Below are positions 50,429 to 60,773 of a stretch of DNA of 64,000 nucleotides, piece after piece. Numbering within the stretch: the first letter of the stretch is position 1; each line of letters begins with the position of its first letter. This DNA is from Vibrio sp. HA2012. GTDB lineage: Bacteria; Pseudomonadota; Gammaproteobacteria; Enterobacterales; Vibrionaceae. Position numbers and translations under genes: made by a program. Below the pieces are notes generated by a model. That model was not told the origin of the DNA and did not search any database. It saw only the letters and a list, made by a program, of their open reading frames with translations. Where the stretch lies: assembly GCF_002812955.1 (NCBI RefSeq), contig NZ_PFXK01000003.1, positions 248,001-312,000 on the forward strand. Reading direction: 5' to 3'.

Positions 50429-51409
50429 TCACATAAATGAGATGGTATTTTTTGTCTCTGCTTTACCATTGTACAAAGCCTTATCCGCTACCGACACCAG
50501 ACGTTCAATATCAATATCTTCAACAACCTGGTGATTAAAGTGAACGCCAATTGTCACTGTCAGGTACTCAGAAATCGGAGAGTTGGGGTTATGGATCTCG
50601 GCCTCAGTAACCGCCTGACGGAAGCTAAGCAAGCGCTCTTCCAGTGAAGAAAATTCTTCACCCAGCATCACAATAAAGAATTCATCTCCACCATAACGGA
50701 AACAATACCCTTCCGGCTGAAAATAGCGCCGGATCAATGCGCTGACCTTAATCAGAGCCCGGTCTCCTTCCAGATGACCAAAATAATCATTCAGTAGCTT
50801 GAAGTAATCCATATCAATCATGACAGTCGCAATGCTCTGACCAGACTGTTTTGCCCGCTCCAGTACCGGTGGAAGCAGCTCTTCCAGTGCAAATCGATTA
50901 TAAATACAGGTCAGGTGGTCATGCTGGGAAATACGTTTCAGCTCTTTTTTCTGTTTGTTCAGTTCACTGAGGATCCGATGATGCTGAGTAACACAACGAG
51001 CCGTCCAGATAACATATTCTTCTCCGGCAGAAAAACTAACCGGTGTCAGAAAACCTTCATAGGTTCGTATTCCTCCGGGTCCCGGCAGATTACAAAACAA
51101 CTCAACCTCATGGACAGGAATACTGTATTCATAGTGGAATGTTTTCTGGGTCTGGATCACCCACTGAATTTTGGACAGAAAATCATTAGCAATCTCCGGT
51201 GAAAAAATATCAAAGACACATTTTCCGACCAGAATCTGCGGGTCATGGTAACGTTTTGTGTCCTTCCCCCCAAAAACACGCACATAAACACCCTCTTTAT
51301 TGAGTAAAAAGGAAGGGTCAGGCATGGTATCCAGAAGATATTCATAGGCTTCCGGAAAGTCGAATAATGCTAATGTATCAACGTCATACTTTTCAGCAGT
51401 TGCATCCAT
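50429..51409 (-). CDS. PAS-GGDEF diguanylate cyclase
   Basis: A 326-residue soluble cyclase that makes c-di-GMP from two GTP. The N-terminal domain (about 20-130) looks PAS-like (MPDPSFLLNKEGVYVRVFGG). A helical linker (NKQKKELKRISQHD) leads to the GGDEF domain with an intact YGGDEFFIVML active site. The RxxD product-inhibition site expected five residues upstream is not there (QPEG instead), so feedback inhibition may be weak. It is divergent from a PilZ protein gene, which suggests a shared signalling theme. Confidence 0.88.
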   Translation of the reverse strand: MDATAEKYDVDTLALFDFPEAYEYLLDTMPDPSFLLNKEGVYVRVFGGKDTKRYHDPQILVGKCVFDIFSPEIANDFLSKIQWVIQTQKTFHYEYSIPVHEVELFCNLPGPGGIRTYEGFLTPVSFSAGEEYVIWTARCVTQHHRILSELNKQKKELKRISQHDHLTCIYNRFALEELLPPVLERAKQSGQSIATVMIDMDYFKLLNDYFGHLEGDRALIKVSALIRRYFQPEGYCFRYGGDEFFIVMLGEEFSSLEERLLSFRQAVTEAEIHNPNSPISEYLTVTIGVHFNHQVVEDIDIERLVSVADKALYNGKAETKNTISFM

Positions 51410-51796
51410 TTAATTTTTGTCCCTAGCCGGTAAGATCATCAGGCCAGAGACACTCTTTATGGCGTCTTATTCAACCTGAAATACACTCTTTAACAAAAAA
51501 TAAAGTTGCCCTGAAGAAATTGCACAGGACAATTCACCATCACTTATAGATCTTAAATACCGAAAATAGCAGGCTGCATCCAATCTTTCCAGTAAATACT
51601 CTAAATTATTCATTGCTAATTTGAGCTTATTTAGTAATTTTTGACCTATACAGCATTTTTATGCTTTCAGAAAGAAATGAGATTTTAATCACTTTTTGTC
51701 TCGTAGATTCTGCTTCTAAGTGATTTTAATCATACACGGCAGGCGGTAAAATTCGTTGAATATATAATTAAAACAGACATTCAAGGAATATCGTTA
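51410..51796. promoter_or_regulatory. Divergent region between GGDEF and PilZ genes
   Basis: A 387-base gap without a gene. GATTTTAATCA occurs at 51681-51691 and 51722-51732; the second copy is the palindrome TGATTTTAATCA. TGAT-N4-ATCA is FNR/CRP-like but not a full match. These may control one or both genes. Confidence 0.5.
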
Positions 51797-52540
51797 ATGG
51801 CCGAAAAAGCCTTGGAAGCAACGATCAGTACCGGCATATCCCAACCAAGACCTAAAGGTTCAGAAACCATCGTCAATAGCACTGATGCTATTGATATGAT
51901 TTCTCACGGTAGTGAAATTACTATCAATATCACAACACCGGTCGGCATCAAATATATGGGAAGAACCCGTTTTATTGGTTCCCACTCCGCTAACCTGCTG
52001 CTACTTGAAATTCCCGAACTTTCAGAAGAAGACCAGCAATATTTCTTTCAGGAAGGTTTTTGGATCAATATCAGAGCGATATCACAAAGGGGAGAAGGTG
52101 CCATTATCCATTTTCGCAGCCAGATACTGCATGTCATAACAGAGCCCGTTGCTATGGCCATGATCTCCGTTCCGGGAATGATGAATGTCAATCAACTGCG
52201 AAAAGAACCCAGATATGACGTTAACCTGAAAGCCAGAGCCTGCTTCAATAACCAGAGAATAGAATGTGAAATCCGCGATCTGTCTAAAGGTGGTTGCCGC
52301 TTTATTACCAGCCCTTTAGCAAAACATTTCGATATCGGAGATAATATTTTTCTGGAAATACTTACCGGAAAAAGTGCCGGAATCCAGTTACACCCTTTAG
52401 AAGGCAGTATATGTAACCTGCAGAGTTCCGTACATTACGCCAAATATGGGATGAAATTTAATGAGGCAGGCAGCGATAATGTCAAAACACTGCTTAGTCA
52501 TCTGAAATTTAATGGAACTAAGCTCGCTTTGAAACTTTGA
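51797..52540 (+). CDS. PilZ-domain c-di-GMP receptor (YcgR-like)
   Basis: A 247-residue cytosolic protein. A flagellar-brake-type N-terminal domain (about 40-130, with EITINITTPVGIKYMGRTRF) precedes a C-terminal PilZ domain. The c-di-GMP site has RKEPRYDV (the RxxxR loop) and IRDLSKGGCRFI (the DxSxxG motif). YcgR-like proteins slow flagellar motors when c-di-GMP is high. No flagellar genes are here. It is divergent from the GGDEF cyclase and followed by its own terminator. Confidence 0.85.
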   Translation: MAEKALEATISTGISQPRPKGSETIVNSTDAIDMISHGSEITINITTPVGIKYMGRTRFIGSHSANLLLLEIPELSEEDQQYFFQEGFWINIRAISQRGEGAIIHFRSQILHVITEPVAMAMISVPGMMNVNQLRKEPRYDVNLKARACFNNQRIECEIRDLSKGGCRFITSPLAKHFDIGDNIFLEILTGKSAGIQLHPLEGSICNLQSSVHYAKYGMKFNEAGSDNVKTLLSHLKFNGTKLALKL

Positions 52541-52557
52541 GCCCCTCAAGCAATTAT

Positions 52558-52591
52558 AAACAGAAAAGGCACTGAAGTGCCTTCTCTGTTT
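52558..52591 (+). terminator. Intrinsic terminator after the PilZ gene
   Basis: AAACAGAAAAGGCACT, a two-base loop and AGTGCCTTCTCTGTTT form a long stem with one mismatch, 18 bases after the stop codon. Confidence 0.8.
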
Positions 52592-52669
52592 ACATTAAAA
52601 CGAATGGGTTCTCGTTAAACAAACATCTTGATTGCTAAATCTGATGGTTCAATATTTCCCTGATCGATA

Positions 52670-55030
52670 TCACTTACGCAGTGCATTTAATTTAGCCTGA
52701 GCAATACCAAATACGGTATTAATCGGATAACTGCCTTCTTCGCTGGGTTCTCCCGCCGGTTTCCCCATAAATAATTCGATGGCTTCCGTCACATGGTCGA
52801 TTGCCCAAATACGGAATTCTCCTCTTTCCACAGCCAGCCTTATGTCTTTACGTAACATCAGATTACGCACATTAGAACGGGGGATGATGACACCTTGCTG
52901 TGGATGACGACCTTTAATGGTGCAGACATCAAAGAAGCCCTCAATTTTTTCATTCACCCCGCCAATAGGCTGGGCTTCACCAAACTGATTCATCGACCCG
53001 GTAATCGCAATGTACTGACTGTTAGGCTGACGGGAAAATGCCGATACAATAGCACAAAGCTCCGCCATGCTGGCACTGTCGCCATCCACCCCACCATATG
53101 ACTGCTCAAATGTAATATTAGTTGTCAGCGGAATTTTCGCTGTTTTACCAAATACCGATGCAATATAGGAAGAGAGGATCAGCACACCTTTTGAATGAAT
53201 ATTACCACCAAGATCAACATTACGTTCTATATCGATAACCTCTCCTTCCCCATACGATGTCACAGCGGTAATACGATTCGGAGCACCAAACATATGATCA
53301 CTGGTGCTCAGTACAGAAAGAGCATTAACCTGACCAACGGCTTCTCCTTCTGTCATGATTAGTGTGGTGCCGTTAATAAAACTTTCCATCACACTATCCT
53401 GCAGACGGCTAACCCGCATTTCCTGATTCTTCAGAGCCTGATCAACATGGCTATAACGGATCAGATTAGAGCGAGCACTCTTGGCAACATAGTTCGATTC
53501 GCGCAACAAATTGGCCATCTGTGCCGAATGAAGTGAAAGTTTGTCCTGATCCCCTGCACAGCGGGAACTGTGCTCGATGATTCTGGCTATCGCCTTCTTA
53601 TCACAATGCAGCATGTTGTTATCATGCACAATACTTGAAATAAACTGGGCGTAATGCAGTTCGGACTCTTCCGTACGATCCATTTCATCTTCAAAATCTG
53701 CCGTAACCCGAAACAGTTCTCTGAATTCAGGATCATAGTGCTGCAACAGCTGATATGTCCGGTAATCCCCAAACAGAATAATTTTCACATCCAGTGGAAT
53801 AGGCTCCGGTTCAAGTGATACCGTTCCCGATAACGTAACTTCTCTCTCCAGAGATGTCAGGCTCAGTTGCCGTGATCGCAGTGCTCGTTTCAGTCCGTCC
53901 CACACATAAGGCTGCTCCAGAACTTTGACTGCATCCATTAATAAAACCCCTCCGTTAGCCTTATGCAGAGCACCGGAGCGGATCAGTGAGAAATCCGTAA
54001 ACACTGTCCCCTTAAAGGTTGCCGTTTCGGTATAACCAAACAATGAATGATAGTTCGGACTTTCTTCAACGATAATCGGGAATTTATCAGACGTCTGGCC
54101 AACCAATACGTTAACTTTATAACGACGAGGTAATTTCTTATCCAGAGAAGCAGCCGCAATCTCTCCCTGCTCACCACCTTCTTCCAGAAAAATATCCACA
54201 TTGTCGACAATATCTTTCTGTAAATCTGTCAGATATTTCTTAATTTCACTCTGACCGGCATAAGATCTCTTAAGTTCTTTGATAAAATGAGAAATCACAT
54301 CCAGCGTCACTTCTTCGTTCAGCCTCTGGATTTTTTCACTGTATTCTTCTTCCCAGCCAGTCAGTTGACGCACCATAGACCGCAGAACAACCTCCAGCTC
54401 ATCAATGGTACGGCCAAACTTGTCCTGCTCTTCTTTTGGCAAAGCATCAAAACTTTCTTCCGTATGCTGTTCATCACCATTCATGGCGATAAACTGATAC
54501 TCTCCCTGCGTAGTCAGGGTCAGACTGATATTTTTTTCTTTGGCTTGTTTGCTGATACCTTCCAGCTCAGACTGTTGCTTCTGAGTTAACTGGCTTTTCA
54601 GTTTTTCAGCCCGGCTGAAGTACATCTCGTTATCAAAAGCCAGTGGAATGGCTTTAACCAGTTTAACCATCAGCTTTTCAATATCCTGCCGGAACCGGTT
54701 TGCCATACCGGCCGGGAGTTTCAGTACCCTGGGTGTACGGATATCATCGAAATTGGCAACATAGCACCAGTCAAACAAAGCATCCGCTTCATGCTGGTGA
54801 CGATTCAGATAGCGCAGAATCATGGTTCGTTTTCCCAGACCATTATGCCCTATCGCATAAATGTTATAGCCTTTCTCGCGGATAGACATCGCAAATTCAA
54901 CCGCTTTCTGGGCTCTTTCCTGACCAACAATCTCATCAATAGGAGAAAGCTCTTTAGTAGATTTACATGGAAGCTGATTCAGCTCTGCCACACGATACAA
55001 CTCAGAAGACGTCAGTGGAGTTATCGACAT
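52670..55030 (-). CDS. Lon-family AAA+ protease (YcbZ/LonH type)
   Basis: A 786-residue Lon-like protease. The N-terminal AAA+ region has AIGHNGLGKRTMIL in place of a classical Walker A and a Walker B-like GGVLLMDAVKVL, with a long helical insert. The C-terminal protease domain holds the Ser-Lys dyad S652 in GGVDGDSASMAEL and K695 in GGVNEKIEGFF. This is the layout of the Lon-related family that includes E. coli YcbZ, not of Lon itself, which has an N-terminal substrate domain. It may degrade a specific regulatory target. It sits in a c-di-GMP gene block. Confidence 0.85.
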   Translation of the reverse strand: MSITPLTSSELYRVAELNQLPCKSTKELSPIDEIVGQERAQKAVEFAMSIREKGYNIYAIGHNGLGKRTMILRYLNRHQHEADALFDWCYVANFDDIRTPRVLKLPAGMANRFRQDIEKLMVKLVKAIPLAFDNEMYFSRAEKLKSQLTQKQQSELEGISKQAKEKNISLTLTTQGEYQFIAMNGDEQHTEESFDALPKEEQDKFGRTIDELEVVLRSMVRQLTGWEEEYSEKIQRLNEEVTLDVISHFIKELKRSYAGQSEIKKYLTDLQKDIVDNVDIFLEEGGEQGEIAAASLDKKLPRRYKVNVLVGQTSDKFPIIVEESPNYHSLFGYTETATFKGTVFTDFSLIRSGALHKANGGVLLMDAVKVLEQPYVWDGLKRALRSRQLSLTSLEREVTLSGTVSLEPEPIPLDVKIILFGDYRTYQLLQHYDPEFRELFRVTADFEDEMDRTEESELHYAQFISSIVHDNNMLHCDKKAIARIIEHSSRCAGDQDKLSLHSAQMANLLRESNYVAKSARSNLIRYSHVDQALKNQEMRVSRLQDSVMESFINGTTLIMTEGEAVGQVNALSVLSTSDHMFGAPNRITAVTSYGEGEVIDIERNVDLGGNIHSKGVLILSSYIASVFGKTAKIPLTTNITFEQSYGGVDGDSASMAELCAIVSAFSRQPNSQYIAITGSMNQFGEAQPIGGVNEKIEGFFDVCTIKGRHPQQGVIIPRSNVRNLMLRKDIRLAVERGEFRIWAIDHVTEAIELFMGKPAGEPSEEGSYPINTVFGIAQAKLNALRK

Positions 55031-55306
55031 ATCACCTCCATAGATGATTATAAAATCAGTCAGTTCACTTGTTTATTTCAGTGTAGACGTAATCACGTTA
55101 CTATTTAGTGACTTAGAACTCCGTTTGAAACCAAGTGGTCAAAACACCGACAGTGAAAATTAAATTCAGCAGATTACCGGGTCATTACTCGCCACTACAG
55201 ATTTTCCAGCGTAAAATTCTATTTACCACTGAGTTTTTAATCTGTCTGAGCTGAGCTATGCTTTACTCATTGATAATCACCGGAGTTTATCAACAGGAAA
55301 CAGAAT
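55031..55306. promoter_or_regulatory. Divergent region between Lon-like and HD-GYP genes
   Basis: A 276-base gap without a gene. No strong palindrome or known operator stands out; two divergent promoters must lie here. Confidence 0.5.
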
Positions 55307-56344
55307 ATGACGGATAAAAAGGCAACCATTCTCGTTGTTGATGATACCCCGGAAAATATCGATGTATTAAGTGGCATTCTGAAACAACATTACCGGATAA
55401 AAGCAGCTCTGAACGGGCATATTGCACTAAAAATAGCCAGAGAAACACCAAAACCGGATCTGATCCTGCTGGATGTTATGATGCCGGAAATTGACGGCTA
55501 TGAAGTATGCCGCCGCTTAAAAAACAGCCCTGAAACCAGCAAGATCCCGGTTATTTTTATTACGGCCAAATGCGAAGTCGAAGATGAAGAACTGGGATTC
55601 TCACTTGGAGCCTGTGACTATATTACCAAACCAATCAGTCCTCCGATTGTTTCTGCTCGGGTAAAAACCCACCTCAGTCTTTACGATCAATCCCGTCATC
55701 TGGAAAAACTGGTTCAAGTAAGAACCGCAGAACTCAGCGATACCCGGCGGGAAATCATCCGACGTCTCGGACGAGCTGCTGAATACAAAGATAATGAAAC
55801 TGGTATGCACGTTATCCGTATGAGCCTGTATACCCGGCTATTAGCGAAAAAAGTCAGTGATGACGATGAATGGTGTGAGTTGTTGTATAATGCAGCACCG
55901 ATGCACGATGTCGGTAAAATAGGTGTTCCCGACCATATTCTGCTAAAACCCGGTCCGCTGGATAGGCATGAATGGCATATCATGCGTCAGCACCCCGGAT
56001 TTGGTGCTGAAATTATTGGTGATCATGCTTCACCACTTTTACAGCTAGCAAGAGAAGTGGCTCTCTGCCACCATGAAAAATGGGATGGCTCCGGCTATCC
56101 TCGCGGTCTAATAAAAGAAGCGATCCCCCTTTCGGCCCGAATCATCGCAATTGCGGATGTATTTGATGCACTGACCAGTACTCGCCCCTATAAGGAAGCA
56201 TGGCCAACAGAACAAGCCGTCAGCTATATTCGTAAACAGTCCGGCCTGCACTTTGACCCATCGCTGGTTCCGCTGTTTCTCGACTCTCTTTCTGATATCG
56301 AAATCATCAGACAACAATATATTGATAAAATCAGCCGGAAATAG
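55307..56344 (+). CDS. REC-HD-GYP response regulator (c-di-GMP phosphodiesterase)
   Basis: A 345-residue RpfG-like protein. The receiver domain has VVDDTPENID and the phosphoryl Asp D56 in LLDVMMPEIDG. A coiled linker leads to the HD-GYP domain with H200-D201 in MHDVGKIGVPD and H255-H256 in HHEKWDGSGYP. Active-site residues look intact, so it should hydrolyse c-di-GMP when phosphorylated. The hybrid kinase gene starts 12 bases later, so the two form a phosphorelay pair. Confidence 0.92.
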   Translation: MTDKKATILVVDDTPENIDVLSGILKQHYRIKAALNGHIALKIARETPKPDLILLDVMMPEIDGYEVCRRLKNSPETSKIPVIFITAKCEVEDEELGFSLGACDYITKPISPPIVSARVKTHLSLYDQSRHLEKLVQVRTAELSDTRREIIRRLGRAAEYKDNETGMHVIRMSLYTRLLAKKVSDDDEWCELLYNAAPMHDVGKIGVPDHILLKPGPLDRHEWHIMRQHPGFGAEIIGDHASPLLQLAREVALCHHEKWDGSGYPRGLIKEAIPLSARIIAIADVFDALTSTRPYKEAWPTEQAVSYIRKQSGLHFDPSLVPLFLDSLSDIEIIRQQYIDKISRK

Positions 56345-56356
56345 GAATACATCCTC

Positions 56357-59287
56357 ATGGTGAAAAGAACAGATGACCTATTTAAACGCGGCCAGTACCT
56401 GACCGGGCTTATTACTCTTTTTGTACTGATTTTCTTCTTCGGTACAACATACTGGTCAGGTAAATATTTTAAAACCGTCGACCGGTACATCAATATCAAC
56501 CGGCTGGTCTATCTGCTCGACTCAGCAAAAGTCTTCAAATCTGTTTATATCCGAGACAATAATGATGAAGACGCCCGCAAGGCACAACAAACTCTGGATA
56601 AGATCAGCCTGTACCTGAGAGACCTGAAACACGATTTGATTCTTCCTCCCCAGCACAACCTGATAAAATTCACCCATGACCTTGAACAGTATGATGCCGA
56701 CTTTCAGAAACTAATCTGGCTAAAAGAGCAGCGCACGACGCTAATGCAGGGCTTAAGCTATACCAATGTCAACCGAAAACAATACGATGAAGAACTGATC
56801 ATAATTGATAACGAAACCGCTCTTCTGGCAGAAAAAATCCAGTCGGACGGGAAACGGATCAGTGAATTACTCACCCGATATGGTGAAGAATGCTACGATG
56901 AAATGAGCACCTACAATAAGATAGCCGGATATCTGTTTTTAGCTGCTATCTTGTTCTGCCTTATCATGCTGCTCTTAATCAGTAACATACGTAAGGCTCA
57001 GAAAGGAATGAAAAATCTGACCCTTCGTCTGGAGGAAGCTCTGAAACAGGCTGATTGTGCAAACAAGGCCAAATCAGATTTTATCGCTAATATGAGCCAT
57101 GAAATACGTACTCCGATGAATGCCATCATAGGCATGAGCCACCTAGCACTGGAAACCGATCTGGCACCAAGACAACGGAATTATATCGAAAAACTGAATC
57201 AAAGCTCCGAGTCACTTTTAAATATCATTAACGATATTCTGGATTTCTCCAAAATAGAAGCCGGAAGGATGGAACTGGAATCTGCCGGATTCCGTCTGGA
57301 AGAGGTACTGGATAATATCACCCGTCTGGTGATTCTCCGGGCAGAAGAAAAGTCCATCGAATTTAACTTCGATATCGCTCCGGATCTGCCAACGGCTTTG
57401 ATCGGAGATCCGGTTCGTCTGGAACAAATCCTGATAAATCTTGCCAATAATGCAGTGAAATTCACCGATAACAGAGGTGAAATAACAATAAAAGTTTCTC
57501 TGGCCTCTCCACTTTATCCCCGTACAGATAAAGCCATTACATTGCTGTTCTCCGTGCAGGACAACGGCATAGGGATGACACAGGAACAAATAGATAAATT
57601 GTTCCAGCCTTTTACTCAGGCAGATACCTCCACAACCCGTAAATACGGCGGAACCGGCCTTGGCCTGACTATTTGTAAGAAACTGACCGAAATGATGGGA
57701 GGCAAAATATGGTGTGACAGCCAACCGGGTAAAGGCAGTACTTTTTATTTTACCGCCCGGATGAAACCACAGCAGAAACAGCTGAAATTACCTCAGATAG
57801 TATCTGAAACTATCGGGCATCTGAATATTCTGGTCACTGATGATAATGCAACGACCCGAGGCATTATCTGCCATATGCTAAACAACTTTAATTTTTCCGT
57901 TACGGAAAAAACCAGCGGCCGGGAAACTATCACAGCACTGGAACAGTCTAAGGAAAACAACGTTCACTACGATATTGTGATTATTGACTGGGATATGCCG
58001 GTTTTAGACGGTGTGGAAACTGTCCGGCAAATCAGAGAAAATCCGTCGATTCACAAGCCACCAGCTATTGTTCTCACCACCTCTTACAGTAAAGACAGCC
58101 TTCCTGAACTGACTGCCGATATGAATATAGCCGGAACACTGACCAAGCCGGTTACCCCATCTGGTCTTCTGGATGCGGTGTTGTCTGCTCTGGGGAAAAA
58201 CATCATCTCCACCAGCCATAAAAAAGAAAAACACCAGAATGTCGCTCAGGCCAGAAAAAAACTAAACGGAGCATCAATACTGCTGGTTGAGGATAATGAC
58301 ATTAATCAGGAGCTGGCGCTTGAACTGCTGACCGATGCAGGGCTTTCCGTCGCACTGGCCGGAAATGGTCAGGAGGCTATCGAAAAACTGCATAAAGGCT
58401 CCTTCGACGGCATACTGATGGACTGCCAGATGCCGGTAATGGATGGCTATACCGCAACCCAATCGATCAGAAAAGAGCCCCGCTATGCGCAACTACCCAT
58501 TATCGCCATGACCGCGAATGTAATGCCCGGTGATAAAGAAAAAGTATTACTGTCGGGGATGAACGATCACATTGCTAAGCCCATAGATATTGAAGAAATG
58601 TTTATCACAATGGCGCACTGGATCACCCCTAAAGCACCGGCAGAGGAGACCAGAAACACAGCAATAGCAGCTACAGATGCCGTACCCGCCAACACACTCT
58701 TCTCCGCTTTGACGTCAATCAACACCACAGCAGGTCTGGTACGGACACAGGGAAATACCGGGCTCTACCTGAAGTTACTGCAACGTTTCTATACTCAGTA
58801 TCAGAATTTTCCGGCACAATTTACTGCCGCACAGCAAGAGAAAGGAACGGAAGCCGAACGGCTCGCTCATACGTTAAAAGGGACGGCTGGCACACTAGGA
58901 GCCGACACCATACAAAAAGCCGCACAAGTGCTGGAAACCGCTTGTTCAGAACAGAGAGATACCCGACCAGCCATTAACAGTCTCAGTCTGGTACTGACCC
59001 CCGTACTTAAAGAACTGAAGACCTTTTTTGAACAAAATGACAAGCGAACACAATCAGATACAACAGAATTACGAGCGAAGAAAGAAAAACTGATAATGCT
59101 GTCCGATACTCTCGAAAAATTAATTAACGATTATGACACTGACGCACTCAGCATTACTGAAGAATTGCTCTCCATCCTAAAAGGAACGCGATTACAACCG
59201 CAGGCAGACAAGCTGTATAAATGTATCGCTGGTTACGACTTTGACAGCGCAAAGAAAGCGCTGAAAATACTGACAGACAAACTCTGA
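56357..59287 (+). CDS. Hybrid sensor histidine kinase with two REC domains and HPt
   Basis: A 976-residue BvgS/BarA-type kinase. Two membrane helices (about residues 14-33 and 190-210) enclose a helical periplasmic sensor (about 35-188). HisKA carries H248 in [13 protein letters not shown]. The ATPase domain has [13 protein letters not shown] and a G-rich [10 protein letters not shown]. Two receivers follow with D544 ([11 protein letters not shown]) and D689 ([11 protein letters not shown]), and an HPt with H838 in [14 protein letters not shown]. It probably phosphorylates the HD-GYP regulator encoded just upstream, tuning c-di-GMP. The signal is unknown. Confidence 0.92.
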   Translation: MVKRTDDLFKRGQYLTGLITLFVLIFFFGTTYWSGKYFKTVDRYININRLVYLLDSAKVFKSVYIRDNNDEDARKAQQTLDKISLYLRDLKHDLILPPQHNLIKFTHDLEQYDADFQKLIWLKEQRTTLMQGLSYTNVNRKQYDEELIIIDNETALLAEKIQSDGKRISELLTRYGEECYDEMSTYNKIAGYLFLAAILFCLIMLLLISNIRKAQKGMKNLTLRLEEALKQADCANKAKSDFIANMSHEIRTPMNAIIGMSHLALETDLAPRQRNYIEKLNQSSESLLNIINDILDFSKIEAGRMELESAGFRLEEVLDNITRLVILRAEEKSIEFNFDIAPDLPTALIGDPVRLEQILINLANNAVKFTDNRGEITIKVSLASPLYPRTDKAITLLFSVQDNGIGMTQEQIDKLFQPFTQADTSTTRKYGGTGLGLTICKKLTEMMGGKIWCDSQPGKGSTFYFTARMKPQQKQLKLPQIVSETIGHLNILVTDDNATTRGIICHMLNNFNFSVTEKTSGRETITALEQSKENNVHYDIVIIDWDMPVLDGVETVRQIRENPSIHKPPAIVLTTSYSKDSLPELTADMNIAGTLTKPVTPSGLLDAVLSALGKNIISTSHKKEKHQNVAQARKKLNGASILLVEDNDINQELALELLTDAGLSVALAGNGQEAIEKLHKGSFDGILMDCQMPVMDGYTATQSIRKEPRYAQLPIIAMTANVMPGDKEKVLLSGMNDHIAKPIDIEEMFITMAHWITPKAPAEETRNTAIAATDAVPANTLFSALTSINTTAGLVRTQGNTGLYLKLLQRFYTQYQNFPAQFTAAQQEKGTEAERLAHTLKGTAGTLGADTIQKAAQVLETACSEQRDTRPAINSLSLVLTPVLKELKTFFEQNDKRTQSDTTELRAKKEKLIMLSDTLEKLINDYDTDALSITEELLSILKGTRLQPQADKLYKCIAGYDFDSAKKALKILTDKL

Positions 59288-59294
59288 GATAGAT

Positions 59295-59615
59295 TCAGAC
59301 AGGAAACATAAACATCACCCAGGACCAGAACAGCCAGAGTACGACAGACCAAACCACAAACCTCGTCAATGTCATTCGCTGACGGGGTTTTCTGCTTTTA
59401 CCAGCCATTACTCGTGCCGATATAACCGACTTGGCTACCTTACGTACTCTTTTGGCTTTATCCGGATGGAGAAGTGCTTCATATTCCTTTCGTTGTTCCC
59501 GGCGTACCTCAGCCTTATTAGCCGTATCCGAAAAACGTTGCAACTGCTCACCCGTCAGCTCTTTTTCCGGTTCATATCTATGCCCAGGGTCAATATGTTT
59601 GCGAACGACAGCCAT
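59295..59615 (-). CDS. Small basic membrane protein, function unknown
   Basis: A 106-residue protein with a charged soluble N-terminus (residues 1-80, rich in E, R and K, with KAEVRREQRKEYEALLHPDK) and one C-terminal membrane helix (VVWSVVLWLFWSWVMFMF) rich in tryptophan. The orientation is tail-anchored. No family was recognised. It converges on the hybrid kinase gene, with 7 bases between the two stop codons, and no terminator is seen between them. Upstream it is separated from nap genes by a strong terminator. Confidence 0.6.
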   Translation of the reverse strand: MAVVRKHIDPGHRYEPEKELTGEQLQRFSDTANKAEVRREQRKEYEALLHPDKAKRVRKVAKSVISARVMAGKSRKPRQRMTLTRFVVWSVVLWLFWSWVMFMFPV

Positions 59616-59696
59616 AATACCTCCCCCGATATGTCTTTGCCCGCCTGTAACCGATCTACTCTATATTCCTAGTATAGTCCGACTTTTGGTCAAAAA

Positions 59697-59719
59697 ACAC
59701 CCGGCCATAAGCCGGGTGT
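59697..59719 (-). terminator. Intrinsic terminator of the nap operon
   Basis: ACACCCGGC (59697-59705) and GCCGGGTGT (59711-59719) are a perfect 9-bp stem with a five-base loop. On the minus strand a T-run follows, 29 bases after the napC stop codon. Confidence 0.9.
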
Positions 59720-59747
59720 CAGAACCAGAGATCAGAAAGTGCCTGTT

Positions 59748-60329
59748 TTACAGTTCCTTATGAATAGGGTTATCCCTTGGTAGCTGGTGTGCAATGCCTT
59801 TATGGCAGTCAATGCAGGTCTGTCCTAACTCTTCAGCTTCCGCATGAATCTCCGCCGACACGGGTTTTTGCTTCACAAAATCCATGTATTCAAAATTGTG
59901 ACAATTACGACATTCCTGAGAATCGTTCGCTTTCATCCGGGCCCATTCACTGGTTGCCATTTCAAAACGATGGTCTTCAAACTTCTTCCGGGTATCGATC
60001 ACACCCACTATTTTGCCATACAGCTCTTTACTGGCCTGAATTTTACGAATCATCTTAGGTACAAATTCATGGGGTACATGACAATCTGGACAGGTTGCCC
60101 GCACACCAGAACGATTAGTGTAATGTATGGTATTCATGTATTCCTGATATACATTGTCTTCCATCTCGTGACAACTGATACAGAACTCTTCCGTATTGGA
60201 GTACGCCATCGTAACGTTAAAGCCAATAACGAAAAATGCACCGATACCAAACCCTATAACCAATAAGGCACCCAAAGCCATATGGCTCGGCTTCTTCAGC
60301 CACGCCCAGAGGCGTTTAATCCACTTCAT
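59748..60329 (-). CDS. napC: Tetraheme cytochrome c NapC
   Basis: A 193-residue membrane-anchored NapC/NirT-type cytochrome. One N-terminal helix (MALGALLVIGFGIGAFFVIG) precedes four heme sites: CISCH, CPDCH, CRNCH and CIDCH. It takes electrons from quinol and passes them to NapAB in the periplasm. The C-terminal CIDCHKGIAHQLP and early HEMEDN fit the family. It is the last gene of the nap operon, nine bases after napB, and is followed by a strong terminator. Confidence 0.95.
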   Translation of the reverse strand: MKWIKRLWAWLKKPSHMALGALLVIGFGIGAFFVIGFNVTMAYSNTEEFCISCHEMEDNVYQEYMNTIHYTNRSGVRATCPDCHVPHEFVPKMIRKIQASKELYGKIVGVIDTRKKFEDHRFEMATSEWARMKANDSQECRNCHNFEYMDFVKQKPVSAEIHAEAEELGQTCIDCHKGIAHQLPRDNPIHKEL

Positions 60330-60338
60330 AACACCTCC

Positions 60339-60773
60339 TTATTCACCAAACTTACCTGCTGGAGTAAATTCATTTTTAACCAAAGGCTTAGCATCAACCT
60401 GAGTCACATGACATTGTAAACAGAAATAACGACGAGGAGCGACTTCTGACAAGATTTTATTATCACGATCCATATAATGCGTCGGACTGACACGAGGTGC
60501 ATTGGCTTTACGGTAGGTATTCACATCATGACATTCCAGACAACCATTATTACTGGGATTTAACTGAACCTGATCGGTAGAGTGAGGGATAAGCGGTGGC
60601 TGGTTTACATAATCCAGTCCTATTCTCTCCTGACTCTGAGGCACCTTTTTCTGGGTTGCCAGATCACTCTCCTCTGCTGCTCGTTCATCCCCGCGGAGTG
60701 AGCTTATTTCAGCGATTGCCGCGGTACTTACCAGTGCGGCCAGCAGTGCAGACACGACAAACTTATTCTTCAT
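60339..60773 (-). CDS. napB: Diheme cytochrome c NapB
   Basis: A 144-residue periplasmic subunit of nitrate reductase. The signal peptide is [16 protein letters not shown] and cleavage is likely at TAAIA|EIS. Heme sites are CLECH and CLQCH, with conserved HS/DQV and THYMDRD-type axial regions. The start was set at MKNKFVVSA (60773); longer in-frame starts overlap napH more deeply. It still overlaps the napH end by 11 bases. NapB shuttles electrons from NapC to the NapA catalytic subunit. Confidence 0.92.
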   Translation of the reverse strand: MKNKFVVSALLAALVSTAAIAEISSLRGDERAAEESDLATQKKVPQSQERIGLDYVNQPPLIPHSTDQVQLNPSNNGCLECHDVNTYRKANAPRVSPTHYMDRDNKILSEVAPRRYFCLQCHVTQVDAKPLVKNEFTPAGKFGE

